Shown one piece after another: positions 8,995-17,937 of a DNA stretch of 64,000 nt. The translations under genes and the position numbers were made by a program. Each line of letters begins with the position of its first letter. Position 1 is the stretch's first letter. Source of the DNA: Demequina flava (GTDB lineage: Bacteria; Actinomycetota; Actinomycetes; Actinomycetales; Demequinaceae); contig NZ_BBRA01000001.1 in the NCBI RefSeq assembly GCF_000975035.1, positions 558,001 to 622,000 of the forward strand. Reading direction: 5' to 3'. The notes under the pieces were generated by a model. It was given only the letters and a program-made list of their open reading frames with translations, did not search any database and was not told where the DNA came from.

Positions 8995-9908
8995 CGCGCG
9001 GCGCACTCGTCATCGGCGAGGCCGTGGTGGACGTCGTGGTCGCCGCGGACGGCAGCCAAGCCCGTCACCCCGGCGGCTCCCCCGCCAATGTGGCGCTAGG
9101 GCTCGGCCGCCTTGGACGCCCCGTTCAGTTGCTCACTCACCTGGGACACGACGACGACGGCCGGCTCATCACCGATCACCTGCACGACTCCGGTGCCGCG
9201 CTCTTGCCGGGCAGCGCCACCGCCGAGCGCACCCCTGTCGCGACCGCGCACCTCGATGCGACCGGGGCGGCGACCTACGAGTTTGATCTGGCATGGAAGG
9301 TCAGCGGGGATGCCGAGGCTCCGCGCGAGTTGCTCGTCGTGCACACCGGTTCGATCGCCGTGACCCTGGAGCCAGGCGCGAGCGCCACCGCCGACATCGT
9401 TCGCGACCTGCGCGACGTGGCCACAGTGACGTACGACCCCAACGCCCGCCCCTCACTGATGGGGGATCCGGCCGATGCTCGGGTCGCCGTCGAGCAGATG
9501 GTGGCCTTGGCGGACGTGGTCAAGGTGTCCGACGAAGACCTCGAGTGGTTCTCTCGCGACGGCGAGAGCATTGACGACCTCGCGGGATCGTGGCTTGAAG
9601 CGGGACCCGCGCTGGTCGTCATCACCCGTGGCGGCGACGGGGCGACGGTCCTCACGGCCGATCACCGCTTCGACGTAGCCGCTCCCGCAGTCAAGGTCGC
9701 AGACACTGTGGGTGCAGGAGACTCCTTCATGGGTGGCCTCATTGACGGTCTGTGGGCTGCGGGCCTCTTGGGAGCGGAGCGCCGCGAAGGCTTGCGCGCT
9801 GCGGATCCGGCAACGCTTCGCAGGGTTGTCGAGCGCTGCATCGCGATCGCCGCAATCACGGTTTCGCGCTCGGGCGCCAACCCGCCCACGCTCGCCGAAC
9901 TCGCGTAA
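8991..9908 (+). CDS. PfkB-family carbohydrate kinase (fructokinase-like)
   Basis: 305-residue ribokinase/PfkB-type kinase that would phosphorylate a sugar with ATP in the cytoplasm. The N-terminal substrate motif [20 protein letters not shown] is clear. The C-terminal signature [17 protein letters not shown] holds the expected catalytic Asp at about residue 244. The pattern is closest to fructokinases, but the substrate is not fixed by what I can see. Start is GTG overlapping the xseB stop. No sugar transporter or hydrolase is adjacent, so its pathway is unclear. Confidence 0.88.
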   Translation: MTRGALVIGEAVVDVVVAADGSQARHPGGSPANVALGLGRLGRPVQLLTHLGHDDDGRLITDHLHDSGAALLPGSATAERTPVATAHLDATGAATYEFDLAWKVSGDAEAPRELLVVHTGSIAVTLEPGASATADIVRDLRDVATVTYDPNARPSLMGDPADARVAVEQMVALADVVKVSDEDLEWFSRDGESIDDLAGSWLEAGPALVVITRGGDGATVLTADHRFDVAAPAVKVADTVGAGDSFMGGLIDGLWAAGLLGAERREGLRAADPATLRRVVERCIAIAAITVSRSGANPPTLAELA

Positions 9909-10014
9909 CCGAGGCGGTCGACCGGGCCCCAGCATCGGCCCATCTCACGGCTGTGCTCCCGCACGGGGAACCAGGGGTTCTGAACGGGCGCAAGATGGTG
10001 CCAGAATGTGTGCC

Positions 10015-11421
10015 ATGGCAAGCAACGAGGCACCTGAATACCGCATCGAACACGACACCATGGGCGAGGTCCGCGTACCCGCGAACGCCCTGTACCGCGC
10101 GCAGACACAGCGTGCCGTCGAGAACTTCCCGATCTCGGGCACCACGCTTGAGCGCCGCCACATCGAGGCGCTTGCACGCGTGAAGAAGGCGGCCGCACGC
10201 GCCAACTCTGAGCTTGGCGTGCTGGACCAGGACATCGCTGACGCGATCGTGGCTGCCGCGGACGAGGTCGCCTCGGGCGAATACGACGAGCACTTCCCCG
10301 TCGACGTCTTCCAGACCGGCTCCGGAACCAGCTCGAACATGAACACCAACGAGGTGCTCGCCACGCTTGCCACGCGCAAGCTTGGCGCAGACGTGCACCC
10401 CAACGACCACGTGAACTGCTCGCAGTCCTCCAACGACGTGTTCCCCACCTCGGTGCACGTCGCCGCCACGTCGCAGTTGGTCAACGACCTCTTGCCCCAG
10501 CTCGACCGCCTCGCGCAGTCGCTGGAGGCCAAGGCGTCCGAGTTCTCCGAGGTCTACAAGTCGGGCCGCACCCACCTGATGGACGCGACGCCCGTGACCC
10601 TGGGCCAGGAGTTCGGCGGATACGCGGCCGCTATTCGCTACGGGATTGAGCGCCTCGAGGCCGCTCTCCCCCGCGTCGCCGAGGTCCCCCAGGGCGGCAC
10701 CGCAGTCGGTACAGGCATCAACACCCCTGACGGCTTCCCGCAGCGCGTCATCGCGCTACTCGCCGAGGACACCGGTCTGCCCATTACGGAGGCCCGCAAC
10801 CACTTCGAGGCGCAGTCCGCGCGCGACGGACTTGTCGAGGTGTCCGGTGCGTTGAAAACCGTCGCCGTATCGCTGACGAAGATCTGCAACGACCTGCGCT
10901 GGATGGGCTCGGGCCCCAACACCGGCTTGGGCGAAATCGCACTCCCCGACCTGCAGCCCGGCTCGTCGATCATGCCCGGCAAGGTCAACCCGGTCATCCC
11001 CGAGGCCACACTCATGGTGTGCGCACGTGTCATCGGCAACGACGCGACCGTTGCATGGGCCGGCGCCTCGGGCGCATTTGAACTGAACGTGCAGATTCCG
11101 GTCATGGCGCTGGGCGTGCTCGAGTCGATGCGTCTGCTGGGCAATACCTCGCAGGTCCTTGCCGAGCGCACCATCGACGGCATCACGGCAAACGTGGACC
11201 GCGCCCGCTTCCTCGCGGAGGCTTCGCCGTCGATCGTGACGCCGCTGAACCGTGTCATTGGCTACGAGAACGCCGCCAAGATCGCCAAGCATGCCGTGAA
11301 GGCGAGCCTGACGGTGCGTGAAGCGACAATCGACCTGGGCTTCGTGGAGCGCGGCGAGATCACCGAGGCGCAGCTCGACGAGCTCCTGGACGTGACGACC
11401 ATGGTGGGAGAGAACCGCTAG
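10015..11421 (+). CDS. fumC: Class II fumarate hydratase
   Basis: 468 residues; interconverts fumarate and malate in the TCA cycle without an iron-sulfur cluster. The superfamily signature is [15 protein letters not shown]. Other conserved blocks are [39 protein letters not shown] and [20 protein letters not shown]. The start is uncertain between ATG 10006 and ATG 10015; the latter gives [19 protein letters not shown], which aligns better with the family N-terminus. A 16-base palindrome, GAACCGCTAGCGGTTC, straddles the stop codon (11412-11427) and may act as a weak transcript end. Confidence 0.95.
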   Translation: MASNEAPEYRIEHDTMGEVRVPANALYRAQTQRAVENFPISGTTLERRHIEALARVKKAAARANSELGVLDQDIADAIVAAADEVASGEYDEHFPVDVFQTGSGTSSNMNTNEVLATLATRKLGADVHPNDHVNCSQSSNDVFPTSVHVAATSQLVNDLLPQLDRLAQSLEAKASEFSEVYKSGRTHLMDATPVTLGQEFGGYAAAIRYGIERLEAALPRVAEVPQGGTAVGTGINTPDGFPQRVIALLAEDTGLPITEARNHFEAQSARDGLVEVSGALKTVAVSLTKICNDLRWMGSGPNTGLGEIALPDLQPGSSIMPGKVNPVIPEATLMVCARVIGNDATVAWAGASGAFELNVQIPVMALGVLESMRLLGNTSQVLAERTIDGITANVDRARFLAEASPSIVTPLNRVIGYENAAKIAKHAVKASLTVREATIDLGFVERGEITEAQLDELLDVTTMVGENR

Positions 11422-11427
11422 CGGTTC

Positions 11428-11622
11428 CCCACTCTCACCACGGTCTACGATTGCCAATGGTGGAGCACGCAGGCGCCCGCACGTGAGGCAGCCAAGGCTC
11501 GACGTTCTCCACCCGGTGATGCCGCAGTAGCGCGCATTGACCGCGCACCGGCGCACACCATCAATTTTCACCTGGATGGAACAGTGCGGCCGTGGATGCG
11601 TTGCACTGTTCAGGAGGCAATC
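11428..11622 (+). promoter_or_regulatory. Leader of the NADH dehydrogenase gene with hairpin abutting the Shine-Dalgarno
   Basis: This 195-base gap holds no normal-sized gene. A TACGAT box lies at 11446-11451. Five bases later an ATG opens a 9-codon frame (11457-11486, MVEHAGART) that could be a leaderless mini-ORF, or chance. At the 3' end, GAACAGTGC (11579-11587) and GCACTGTTC (11603-11611) form a perfect 9-bp inverted repeat with a 15-base loop, ending one base before AGGAGG (11612-11617). It may be an operator or an RNA hairpin controlling translation. Confidence 0.5.
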
Positions 11623-12936
11623 ATGAGTCCAACTCGCGTTCTGATCCTGGGCGGCGGCTACGTCGGCCTGTACACCGCCCTGACCCTCAAGAAGAAGGCC
11701 GGCAACCACGTCGACATCACCATCGTCGACCGCCGGGCTTACATGACGTATCAACCGTTCCTGCCTGAAGCGGCCGCCGGCTCCATCGAGCCGCGCCACG
11801 TCGTGGTGCCGCTGCGCAAGGAGCTCAAGGGCGTCCGCATCGTCCAGGGCAAGATCACCGACATCGTTCACGACGAACGCCGCGTGCGCGTCGAGACCGA
11901 CTTTGGCGGCGACCAGGACCTCGAGTACGACGAGGTCGTCGTGGCGCTAGGTGCGATCCCACGGACCCTTCCGATCCCTGGCCTTGCCGAGATGGGCATC
12001 GGCTTTAAATGGGTCGAGGAAGCGATCAACCTGCGCAACACCGTGCTGGGCCGCATCGCCCGCGCGGCCACCACCGAGGACCCGCACGTGCGGCGGCGCC
12101 TGCTGACCTTCGTCTTTGTGGGAGGCGGCTTCGCGGGAATCGAGGCCTATGCTGAAACCGAAGACATGGCCCGAGCGGCCCTGCGCTACTACCCCGAGCT
12201 CAAGCCCGCCGATCTGCGCTTCGTGATGGTCGAGGCCATGCCGCGCATCCTGCCCGAGATGGGCGAGGAAATGGGCGGCTACACGCTCGAGGTGCTTCGC
12301 AAGCGCGGCATGGAGATCTACCTCGCCACACGCCTCGAGAGCTGCGAAGAGGGCCGCATCAAGCTCTCTGACGGCCAGGAATTCGACGCGGACACCGTGG
12401 TGTGGACCGCGGGAGTCAAGCCCAATCCCGTGCTGGGCGCTTCCGACCTTCCCACCGGCCCACGCGGCCACGTCAATGCGCTGCCAACCCTGCAGGTTGC
12501 CGATGACGACGGCAACGTCGTGCCCGGCGCCTGGGCAGCTGGCGATTGCGCCCAGGTCCCTGACCTCGCCAAAGGTGAAGGTGCATGGTGCGCGCCATCA
12601 GCGCAGCACGCGGTGCGCCAAGCTCGGCTGTTGGGCGCCAATCTCGCCAACCAGATTCATGGCCGCGAGGTGAAGGAGTACAAGCACAAGCACCTGGGTA
12701 CGGTGGCATCGCTGGGCCTCAACAAGGGTGTCGCGCAGGTCATGGGTGTGAAGCTGCGTGGATGGCCCGCATGGTTCATGCACCGGACCTATCACATGAG
12801 CCAAATTCCCTCGTTTAACCGCAAGGCCCGCGTGGTGGTGGACTGGACGACGGCGCTGTTCTTCCGTCGCGACCTGGTTTCGCTGGGTCGGATCCACGAG
12901 CCTCGCCGGGCCTTCAAGGAGGCTGCGGACAGTTAG
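11623..12936 (+). CDS. ndh: Type II NADH dehydrogenase (NDH-2), FAD/NAD(P)-dependent oxidoreductase
   Basis: 437 residues. A non-proton-pumping NADH:quinone oxidoreductase at the inner face of the membrane is the likely role. Two Rossmann motifs are visible: ILGGGYVGLYTALTL at the N-terminus for FAD and FVFVGGGFAGIEAYAE near residue 165 for NADH. TYQPFLPEAAAGSIEPRHVV and VPGAWAAGDCAQV are typical of NDH-2. The C-terminus (ALFFRRDLVSLGRI) is the amphipathic membrane-binding region. ATG 11623 follows a consensus AGGAGG. Other members of this flavoprotein superfamily are conceivable, but NDH-2 fits best. Confidence 0.88.
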   Translation: MSPTRVLILGGGYVGLYTALTLKKKAGNHVDITIVDRRAYMTYQPFLPEAAAGSIEPRHVVVPLRKELKGVRIVQGKITDIVHDERRVRVETDFGGDQDLEYDEVVVALGAIPRTLPIPGLAEMGIGFKWVEEAINLRNTVLGRIARAATTEDPHVRRRLLTFVFVGGGFAGIEAYAETEDMARAALRYYPELKPADLRFVMVEAMPRILPEMGEEMGGYTLEVLRKRGMEIYLATRLESCEEGRIKLSDGQEFDADTVVWTAGVKPNPVLGASDLPTGPRGHVNALPTLQVADDDGNVVPGAWAAGDCAQVPDLAKGEGAWCAPSAQHAVRQARLLGANLANQIHGREVKEYKHKHLGTVASLGLNKGVAQVMGVKLRGWPAWFMHRTYHMSQIPSFNRKARVVVDWTTALFFRRDLVSLGRIHEPRRAFKEAADS

Positions 12937-12988
12937 TCGGGCCGATGCCGGGGTTGGGCTGGGCAATCCAGCCCACTCCCGTCTGGGC

Positions 12989-13480
12989 TTAGGCGGCGTC
13001 GGTGGCGGCTTCGTTGACGAGGTGCTCCACCGCGCACGCGGCGTAGGCCGACGTGGCGAGCTCGTCGAGTGCGTCGGCGTCGAGCACGTCCGATTCAAAG
13101 CGCACCACCGAAACGGCGAGCACGGAGTCGAAGCGCACCGAGGCTGCCGCTCCTTGGGCACGCGGGCGAACTGACCTCAGTGCGCTGACGGCTCGTTGGG
13201 CGGAGAGATCGGTCACGAACCACCTCACCGGCCCGGCGGCGAGCAGGGGCCCGCGGGCATGGCCGCCATCGAAGTGGATCTGCTCGACGCAGGGGTCGTG
13301 AGCGTTCTGCGCCGGCCACTGAGACACCACATGTCGGAAGGCGTGCGCGCACATCGATGCCTCGGCGAAGTCGCCGACGATCACAGTGGTGCCGCCGTGG
13401 GTGTCGAGGGACACCGTCAATTGCGGCACCGCAGATGCCAGTGCAGCGACGTGCGCCAGTGCTGAGACCGAGATCGACAT
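12989..13480 (-). CDS. Hypothetical protein
   Basis: 163 residues starting at ATG 13480, which is preceded by AAGGAG at good spacing. I recognise no domain. It is Ala/Val-rich with an alternating pattern suggesting a soluble alpha/beta protein; segments such as LTVSLDTHGGTTVIVGDFAE and GPVRWFVTDLSAQRAVSAL look like strands. There is no signal peptide or membrane helix. It lies downstream of the repressor and Cys-rich genes on the same strand, 120 bases away, so co-transcription with them is possible but unproven. Confidence 0.65.
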   Translation of the reverse strand: MSISVSALAHVAALASAVPQLTVSLDTHGGTTVIVGDFAEASMCAHAFRHVVSQWPAQNAHDPCVEQIHFDGGHARGPLLAAGPVRWFVTDLSAQRAVSALRSVRPRAQGAAASVRFDSVLAVSVVRFESDVLDADALDELATSAYAACAVEHLVNEAATDAA

Positions 13481-13600
13481 CTCACGCTCCTTGTCACGGG
13501 TGGGGCGCACTCGATGCGCGCTCGTGACAGTGACGATAGCGACCCCCAACGCATTTTGGCAATACCTACGTTGCGAAAAGATAGGGCCAGCCGCGCGCCA

Positions 13601-13867
13601 TCACGCGAGCGACAGGAAGACCTTCTCCAACCGGGCCAGGTCCGCCTCGCGACCCTCCTCGTCCGCAGAGGCCAGGCACTCGCGAACAGACGAAGAGATG
13701 ATCATGAATCCTGCGCGGTCGAGCGCCTTGGACACGGCGGCGAGCTGCGTGACGGTGGGCTCACAGTCGCCACCCTCCTCGACCATGCGGATCACGCCAT
13801 CCAACTGCCCGCGGGCACGCTTCAGGCGATTGAGCGCTGCACGCTGAACCTCAGCATCGGCCGCCAT
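13601..13867 (-). CDS. CsoR/CstR-family transcriptional repressor, likely persulfide sensor
   Basis: 88-residue all-helical repressor of the DUF156/CsoR family. The sensing cysteines are Cys35 (EGGDCEPTVTQLAAV) and Cys64 (ISSSVRECLAS). In copper-sensing CsoR a histidine lies four residues before the second cysteine; here it is Ser60, so the Cys-His-Cys copper site is incomplete. A Cys pair without the His is the arrangement of CstR, which senses persulfide and polysulfide. Context agrees: it is divergent from a CoA-disulfide reductase/rhodanese gene, and a palindromic CsoR-type operator lies between. The start is one base after the stop of the upstream Cys-rich gene. Confidence 0.88.
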   Translation of the reverse strand: MAADAEVQRAALNRLKRARGQLDGVIRMVEEGGDCEPTVTQLAAVSKALDRAGFMIISSSVRECLASADEEGREADLARLEKVFLSLA

Positions 13868-13868
13868 G

Positions 13869-14030
13869 TCACTTACCCCGCAACCACGGGAAGAACGAGC
13901 GCCCGGCGGGCTTGTCGTGGCCCTCGCACCACTGACCGGCAGGCACGCGGGCCTTCACCGAATCAACATGCTGACCACAACCGGTCCAGGTGGTCTTGCC
14001 GCATTGGCGGCAGGAAACGGGCGAACACAT
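13869..14030 (-). CDS. Small Cys-rich (zinc-ribbon-like) protein
   Basis: 53 residues with N-terminal cysteines in the pattern C-x4-C-x2-C-x7-C (MCSPVSCRQCGKTTWTGCGQ), likely a zinc- or metal-binding knuckle. Basic and aromatic residues follow (SFFPWLRGK). The start at ATG 14030 has AAGGAG seven bases upstream. It is the first gene transcribed from the minus-strand promoter in the CsoR-type operator region, and its stop is one base from the repressor start. Proteins of this shape occur as uncharacterised neighbours of CsoR-like regulators in actinobacteria. Role unknown; a metal or sulfur-carrier function is only a guess. Confidence 0.75.
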   Translation of the reverse strand: MCSPVSCRQCGKTTWTGCGQHVDSVKARVPAGQWCEGHDKPAGRSFFPWLRGK

Positions 14031-14057
14031 AAGCGACTCCTTAGGTCGTAGCTGAAG

Positions 14058-14095
14058 TTGCTTCGACAATACCCCCAGGGGTATATTGTTTGCAA
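14058..14095. promoter_or_regulatory. Divergent promoter with CsoR/CstR-type operator
   Basis: The palindrome ATACCCC-CA-GGGGTAT (14069-14084) matches the CsoR/CstR operator form. It lies inside both promoter spacers. Plus strand: TTGCTT (14058-14063), 18 bases, TATATT (14082-14087). Minus strand: TTGCAA (14095-14090), 18 bases, TATTGT (14071-14066). Repressor binding would therefore block both the CoA-disulfide reductase gene and the Cys-rich/repressor pair, giving autoregulation. Confidence 0.85.
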
Positions 14096-14111
14096 CCCCA
14101 AGGAGGACCAC

Positions 14112-15749
14112 ATGGCCCACAAAGTCGTCATCATCGGCGCAGTCGCGGCAGGAATGTCCGCCGCCACTCGCCTACGCCGCCTCGACGAGAACGCACACAT
14201 TGTCGTCCTCGAGGCCGGCGAGCACGTGTCATTCGCCAACTGCGGATTGCCGTACTACGCCGGCGGCGTGATCGAGGAGCGCGACGCCCTGCTGCTCCAG
14301 ACCCCGGAATCGCTTCACGCTCGGTTCAATCTTGACGTGCGCACGCGCTCGCTCGTCACGTCCATCGACCCCGCCGCGAAGACGGTGACGATCGATTCCG
14401 GCGAGCACAGCGACGCCACTGAGTCATACGACTCACTCATTCTTGCGCCCGGCGCGCGACCCATCGTTCCGCCCATCCCTGGAGCCGAGCGCGCGCTCAC
14501 GTTGCGCGACGTCGCCGACGTCGACCGCGTGGTCGCAAGCATGGAGGGTGCCTCAACTGCCGTCGTGATCGGCGCCGGCTTCGTAGGCCTCGAGATCGCG
14601 GAAAACCTCGCACACCGCGGCCTGTCCGTGACCGTCGTTGAACTCGCCGACCAGGTCCTCAGCGCACTCGACCCGGAGCTTGCGATTCGCATCCAGGACC
14701 GGCTTGAGGCCAACGGCGTACGAGTACTGACGCGCACGCAGGCGACTGCCATCACGGCCGATGCCGTGGTCACCGAAGGCCCCGACGGCACCCAGGAACG
14801 GCCTGCCGACCTCGTGATTGCGTCGATCGGGGTCCGTCCCGATAGCCAGCTCGCGACAGATGCGGGTCTCGTCCTTGCACCCAATGGCGGCATCGCCGTC
14901 GACGATGCGATGCGCACCTCAGAACCTGACATCTACGCGGTCGGGGACGCCGCGGCCAAGGCGGACGCCTTCAGCGACGGCCCCACGTTGATCCCTCTTG
15001 CCAACCTCGCCAACCGTCACGGACGACGCGTGGCTGATGCCATCGCGGGCCGTGATGTGAACGTCGGTCCCTCGATCGGCACCGCGGTGGTGGGCGTGTT
15101 CGGTCTCACCGCAGCCGTGACTGGCCGCACCGAGCGCCGCCTTCGCGCCGAGGGCCGCCCGTACCGCGCACTCCACACGCACCCGCTGAACCATGCGGGC
15201 TACTACCCAGGAGCATCGGCCCTCGCCTTGAAGTTGCTCGTCGACCCGGACACCGACGCCATTCTTGGCGCTCAGGCCATCGGCATTGAGGGAGCAGACA
15301 AGCGCATCGACGTGATCGCGACGGCCATCCGTGGCGGGATTCGAGCGAGTGAACTCGCGGACCTGGAACTCGCCTACGCCCCTGCGTATGGGTCGGCCAA
15401 GGACCCCGTCAACATGCTCGGCTACATTGCGGAAAACGCGGCGTCGGGATCATCGCCGATGGTGCAATGGCACGAAGTCACCGCCGACGACTTCGTCGTT
15501 GACGTGCGCGAATCCTCCGAGCGAGAAGAGGGCTACGTCGACGCCGGCGGCACGTCCATCCTCATCCCCGTCAACGCTCTTCGCGAGCGCCACGGCGAAC
15601 TCCCGCAGGACCGCCGCATCGTTGTCCACTGCAAGGTCGGACTCCGAGGACACACGGCCACGCGTGTCTTGCGCCAGTTGGGATTCGACGCGGTCAACCT
15701 CGACGGCGGCTACCTCACGTGGGCAGACGGGCAGCGCTCGGTTCGGTAG
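14112..15749 (+). CDS. CoA-disulfide reductase with C-terminal rhodanese domain
   Basis: 545 residues. The N-terminal flavoprotein part (about 1-440) belongs to the single-cysteine CoA-disulfide/persulfide reductases: FAD motif VIIGAVAAGMSAATRLRRL, redox Cys44 in HVSFANCGLPYYAGG, and NAD(P)H motif VVIGAGFVGLEIAENLAHRG. The C-terminal rhodanese domain (about 455-545) ends with the active loop VVHCKVGLRGHTATR (Cys about 507). Such fusions reduce CoA persulfides or polysulfides with NAD(P)H, with the rhodanese handing over sulfur. AGGAGG precedes ATG 14112. Expression is predicted to be controlled by the divergent CstR-like repressor. Confidence 0.92.
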   Translation: MAHKVVIIGAVAAGMSAATRLRRLDENAHIVVLEAGEHVSFANCGLPYYAGGVIEERDALLLQTPESLHARFNLDVRTRSLVTSIDPAAKTVTIDSGEHSDATESYDSLILAPGARPIVPPIPGAERALTLRDVADVDRVVASMEGASTAVVIGAGFVGLEIAENLAHRGLSVTVVELADQVLSALDPELAIRIQDRLEANGVRVLTRTQATAITADAVVTEGPDGTQERPADLVIASIGVRPDSQLATDAGLVLAPNGGIAVDDAMRTSEPDIYAVGDAAAKADAFSDGPTLIPLANLANRHGRRVADAIAGRDVNVGPSIGTAVVGVFGLTAAVTGRTERRLRAEGRPYRALHTHPLNHAGYYPGASALALKLLVDPDTDAILGAQAIGIEGADKRIDVIATAIRGGIRASELADLELAYAPAYGSAKDPVNMLGYIAENAASGSSPMVQWHEVTADDFVVDVRESSEREEGYVDAGGTSILIPVNALRERHGELPQDRRIVVHCKVGLRGHTATRVLRQLGFDAVNLDGGYLTWADGQRSVR

Positions 15750-15753
15750 GCGA

Positions 15754-16260
15754 CTACTGGTTGCGCAGGCGCTCGCCCTTGGCGTAGGCGACGTCGCGCA
15801 GCTCCGACTGGAACTGGCGCATCTTGTCGCGCACCGCTGCCGCCTCGTCGGTCTCGCCGGCACCCAGAATCCTGGCTGCCAAGAGACCGGCGTTGCGGGC
15901 ACCGCCGATCGACACTGTCGCCACGGGCACGCCTGCCGGCATCTGCACTATCGACAGCAGTGAGTCCATGCCGTCCAGGTGCTTGAGCGGCACGGGCACG
16001 CCAATGACCGGAAGCGTCGTCACGGACGCGAGCATGCCGGGCAGGTGTGCCGCCCCGCCCGCGCCGGCGATGATGACGCGCAGGCCGCGCTCTTCCGCTT
16101 CACGACCGTAGGCAATCATTTCGTCGGGCATGCGGTGCGCGGACACGACGTCCTTCTCGAACGTGATCCCGAACTCGCTCAACGCAGTGGCGGCGGCTTC
16201 CATGGTGGGCCAGTCGGAGTCCGACCCCATCACGATGCCGACCTTGATGCCTTCGCTCAT
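15754..16260 (-). CDS. purE: N5-carboxyaminoimidazole ribonucleotide mutase
   Basis: 168-residue PurE, which converts N5-CAIR to CAIR in de novo purine synthesis. The N-terminal phosphate-binding loop [17 protein letters not shown] and the SAHRMPDEM segment are diagnostic. [20 protein letters not shown] is the central conserved loop. Start ATG 16260 overlaps the purK stop (ATGA), so translation is coupled. Operon order is purK then purE, as in many actinobacteria. Confidence 0.96.
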   Translation of the reverse strand: MSEGIKVGIVMGSDSDWPTMEAAATALSEFGITFEKDVVSAHRMPDEMIAYGREAEERGLRVIIAGAGGAAHLPGMLASVTTLPVIGVPVPLKHLDGMDSLLSIVQMPAGVPVATVSIGGARNAGLLAARILGAGETDEAAAVRDKMRQFQSELRDVAYAKGERLRNQ

Positions 16261-17402
16261 GAGGTCACTCCATCCCGGACCACGGCTGCTGCGGCCACGG
16301 CCCGATCGTGGGTCTCGGCGCGGTCTGCGCCGGAAAGATTGACGTGTCCCACCTTGCGGCCCGGGCGCACGCCCTTGCCATACAGGTGGATCTTCGCGGC
16401 ACCGTCGGTGACATCCGCGAGGGACTCTTCCAGCTCCGTGCGCTCGCCGCCCAGCACGTTGGCCATGACCGTCCATGGCGCGGTGGGGGCGGTGTCGCCG
16501 AGCGGAAGGTCGAGCACTGCACGCAGGTGCTGCTCGAACTGGCTCGTCACGGCGCCATCCATGGTCCAGTGGCCGGAATTGTGCGGCCGCATCGCGAGCT
16601 CATTGATAAGAATCTGGCCGTCGACCTCGAAGAGTTCAACCGCGAGTGCGCCGGTGACGTCGAGTTCGGCAGCGATGGTGCGGGCGATTCCTTCCGCCTG
16701 TCGCGCGAGAGTCGTGCTCAGTTCTGGTGCCGGGGCAGTCACCTCCGAGCACACCCCATTGCGCTGGATGGACTCGACGACCACCCACGTGCAGGCGTCG
16801 CCGCTTGGGCGACGCGCGATCTGCACGGCGAGTTCACGCGTGAACGGAACCTTCTCTTCCAACAGCAAGCGGGGCCCACCTTGGGCGGTGGCCTCAAGCC
16901 AGCCGTGAGCATCGGCCGATGCTCGGATCACCATTACGCCCTTGCCGTCGTAGCCGCCGCGTGCAGTTTTGAGGATGGCCTCGCCGCCGTGGGCATCGAG
17001 GAAGGCGTCGACGTCGGCCGCGGTCTCCGCGATGGCCCAGGCGGGGTTGGGCAGGCCAAGCTCATCCATGCGCTGGCGCATCTCGATCTTGTCCTGTGCA
17101 AAGCGCAACGCCTCGAGCCCCGGACGAGCGGGGACACCCACCGCCTCAGACGCCTCGAACACCTCGGCGGGGATGTGCTCGTGCTCCCAAGTGAGGACGG
17201 CCGGCCGCGGATGTGCCAACAGACGCTCGATAGCCTCAGGGTCGGTCGGCAGTCCGACGACGGTCTCGTGGGCGGGAGCGGCGGCAGCAGCGGACTCGGA
17301 TTCGACGAGGACGCGCAAGGTGATGCCCAGATTCGTGGCCACGGGGGCCATCATGCGGGCAAGCTGACCGCCGCCGACGACGGCAACGATGGGGGAAGTC
17401 AT
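16257..17402 (-). CDS. purK: 5-(carboxyamino)imidazole ribonucleotide synthase
   Basis: 381-residue ATP-grasp enzyme making N5-CAIR from AIR, bicarbonate and ATP. The N-terminus [20 protein letters not shown] and the ATP-grasp segments [18 protein letters not shown] and [16 protein letters not shown] are characteristic. [19 protein letters not shown] is the PurK C-terminal motif. The ATG start at 17402 nearly touches the divergent GtrA gene, leaving about 34 bases for both promoters. Its coding strand contains the only fully palindromic copy of the over-represented word (16907-16924). Confidence 0.96.
   Translation of the reverse strand: MTSPIVAVVGGGQLARMMAPVATNLGITLRVLVESESAAAAAPAHETVVGLPTDPEAIERLLAHPRPAVLTWEHEHIPAEVFEASEAVGVPARPGLEALRFAQDKIEMRQRMDELGLPNPAWAIAETAADVDAFLDAHGGEAILKTARGGYDGKGVMVIRASADAHGWLEATAQGGPRLLLEEKVPFTRELAVQIARRPSGDACTWVVVESIQRNGVCSEVTAPAPELSTTLARQAEGIARTIAAELDVTGALAVELFEVDGQILINELAMRPHNSGHWTMDGAVTSQFEQHLRAVLDLPLGDTAPTAPWTVMANVLGGERTELEESLADVTDGAAKIHLYGKGVRPGRKVGHVNLSGADRAETHDRAVAAAAVVRDGVTS
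16907..16924. repeat. 18-bp palindrome formed by two copies of the abundant word
   Basis: GAGCATCGGCCGATGCTC is a perfect palindrome inside purK. It is made of the recurring 9-mer GGCCGATGC and its complement overlapping at GGCC. Other copies across the window are single half-sites. Confidence 0.7.
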
Positions 17403-17436
17403 GGCACTAACCTACCGGCGACTAGGCTCGTCTCTC

Positions 17437-17937
17437 GTGACGATCCTGACCACGCTTCGATCCCGCGCGGGGGAACTGTTGCGCTTTGGGGCTGTGGGGA
17501 TCGCCGGAATCGTCGTGAACCTCGGAGTTTTCAATCTGCTGAGGCTTGGCCCACTCGCGCCGGACAGCGAGATCGCGGGTGATGACGACCGCGTCGTCAC
17601 CGCAAAGATCATCGCAACGGTCGTGTCCATCATCTTCGCGTGGTGGGCGCATCGCGGCTGGACGTTCAGAGGACCAAAACGCCACACACCCACTCGCGAA
17701 CTCGCCCTGTTTGCCGTGATCAACGGCGTGGCGATCGTCCTCGAGGCTGCTGTGGTCGCGATCAGTCACCACGGCCTGGGATACACCTCGTTGATGGCGG
17801 ACAACGTCGCGTCCATCATCGGCATTGGACTGGGCACAATCACGCGCTACATCGGCTACGACCTGTTCGTCTTTACCTCGGAGGGGAAGGCGCAGGCCGA
17901 TGCTGCGGGAAGCGTTAGCGACGATGGCGCGGATTGA
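17437..17937 (+). CDS. GtrA-family membrane protein
   Basis: 166 residues with four predicted membrane helices (FGAVGIAGIVVNLGVFNLL, IIATVVSIIFAWWAHRGW, LFAVINGVAIVLEAAVVAI and VASIIGIGLGTITRYIGYDL), the GtrA/DPMS fold. The family assists movement or transfer of lipid-linked sugars for cell-surface glycans. The GTG at 17437 is chosen because a TAGGCT box lies 8 bases upstream with no ribosome site, fitting leaderless translation; upstream in-frame ATGs overlap purK. purK divergent from GtrA is a conserved actinobacterial arrangement. The 3' end overlaps the histidine kinase gene by 23 bases, tail to tail. Confidence 0.88.
   Translation: MTILTTLRSRAGELLRFGAVGIAGIVVNLGVFNLLRLGPLAPDSEIAGDDDRVVTAKIIATVVSIIFAWWAHRGWTFRGPKRHTPTRELALFAVINGVAIVLEAAVVAISHHGLGYTSLMADNVASIIGIGLGTITRYIGYDLFVFTSEGKAQADAAGSVSDDGAD

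Noticed and set aside
11412-11427. Palindrome GAACCGCTAGCGGTTC at the fumC stop as a terminator
   Set aside because: No room for a proper loop and no T-run. It might be a weak end at most, so it was not listed separately.
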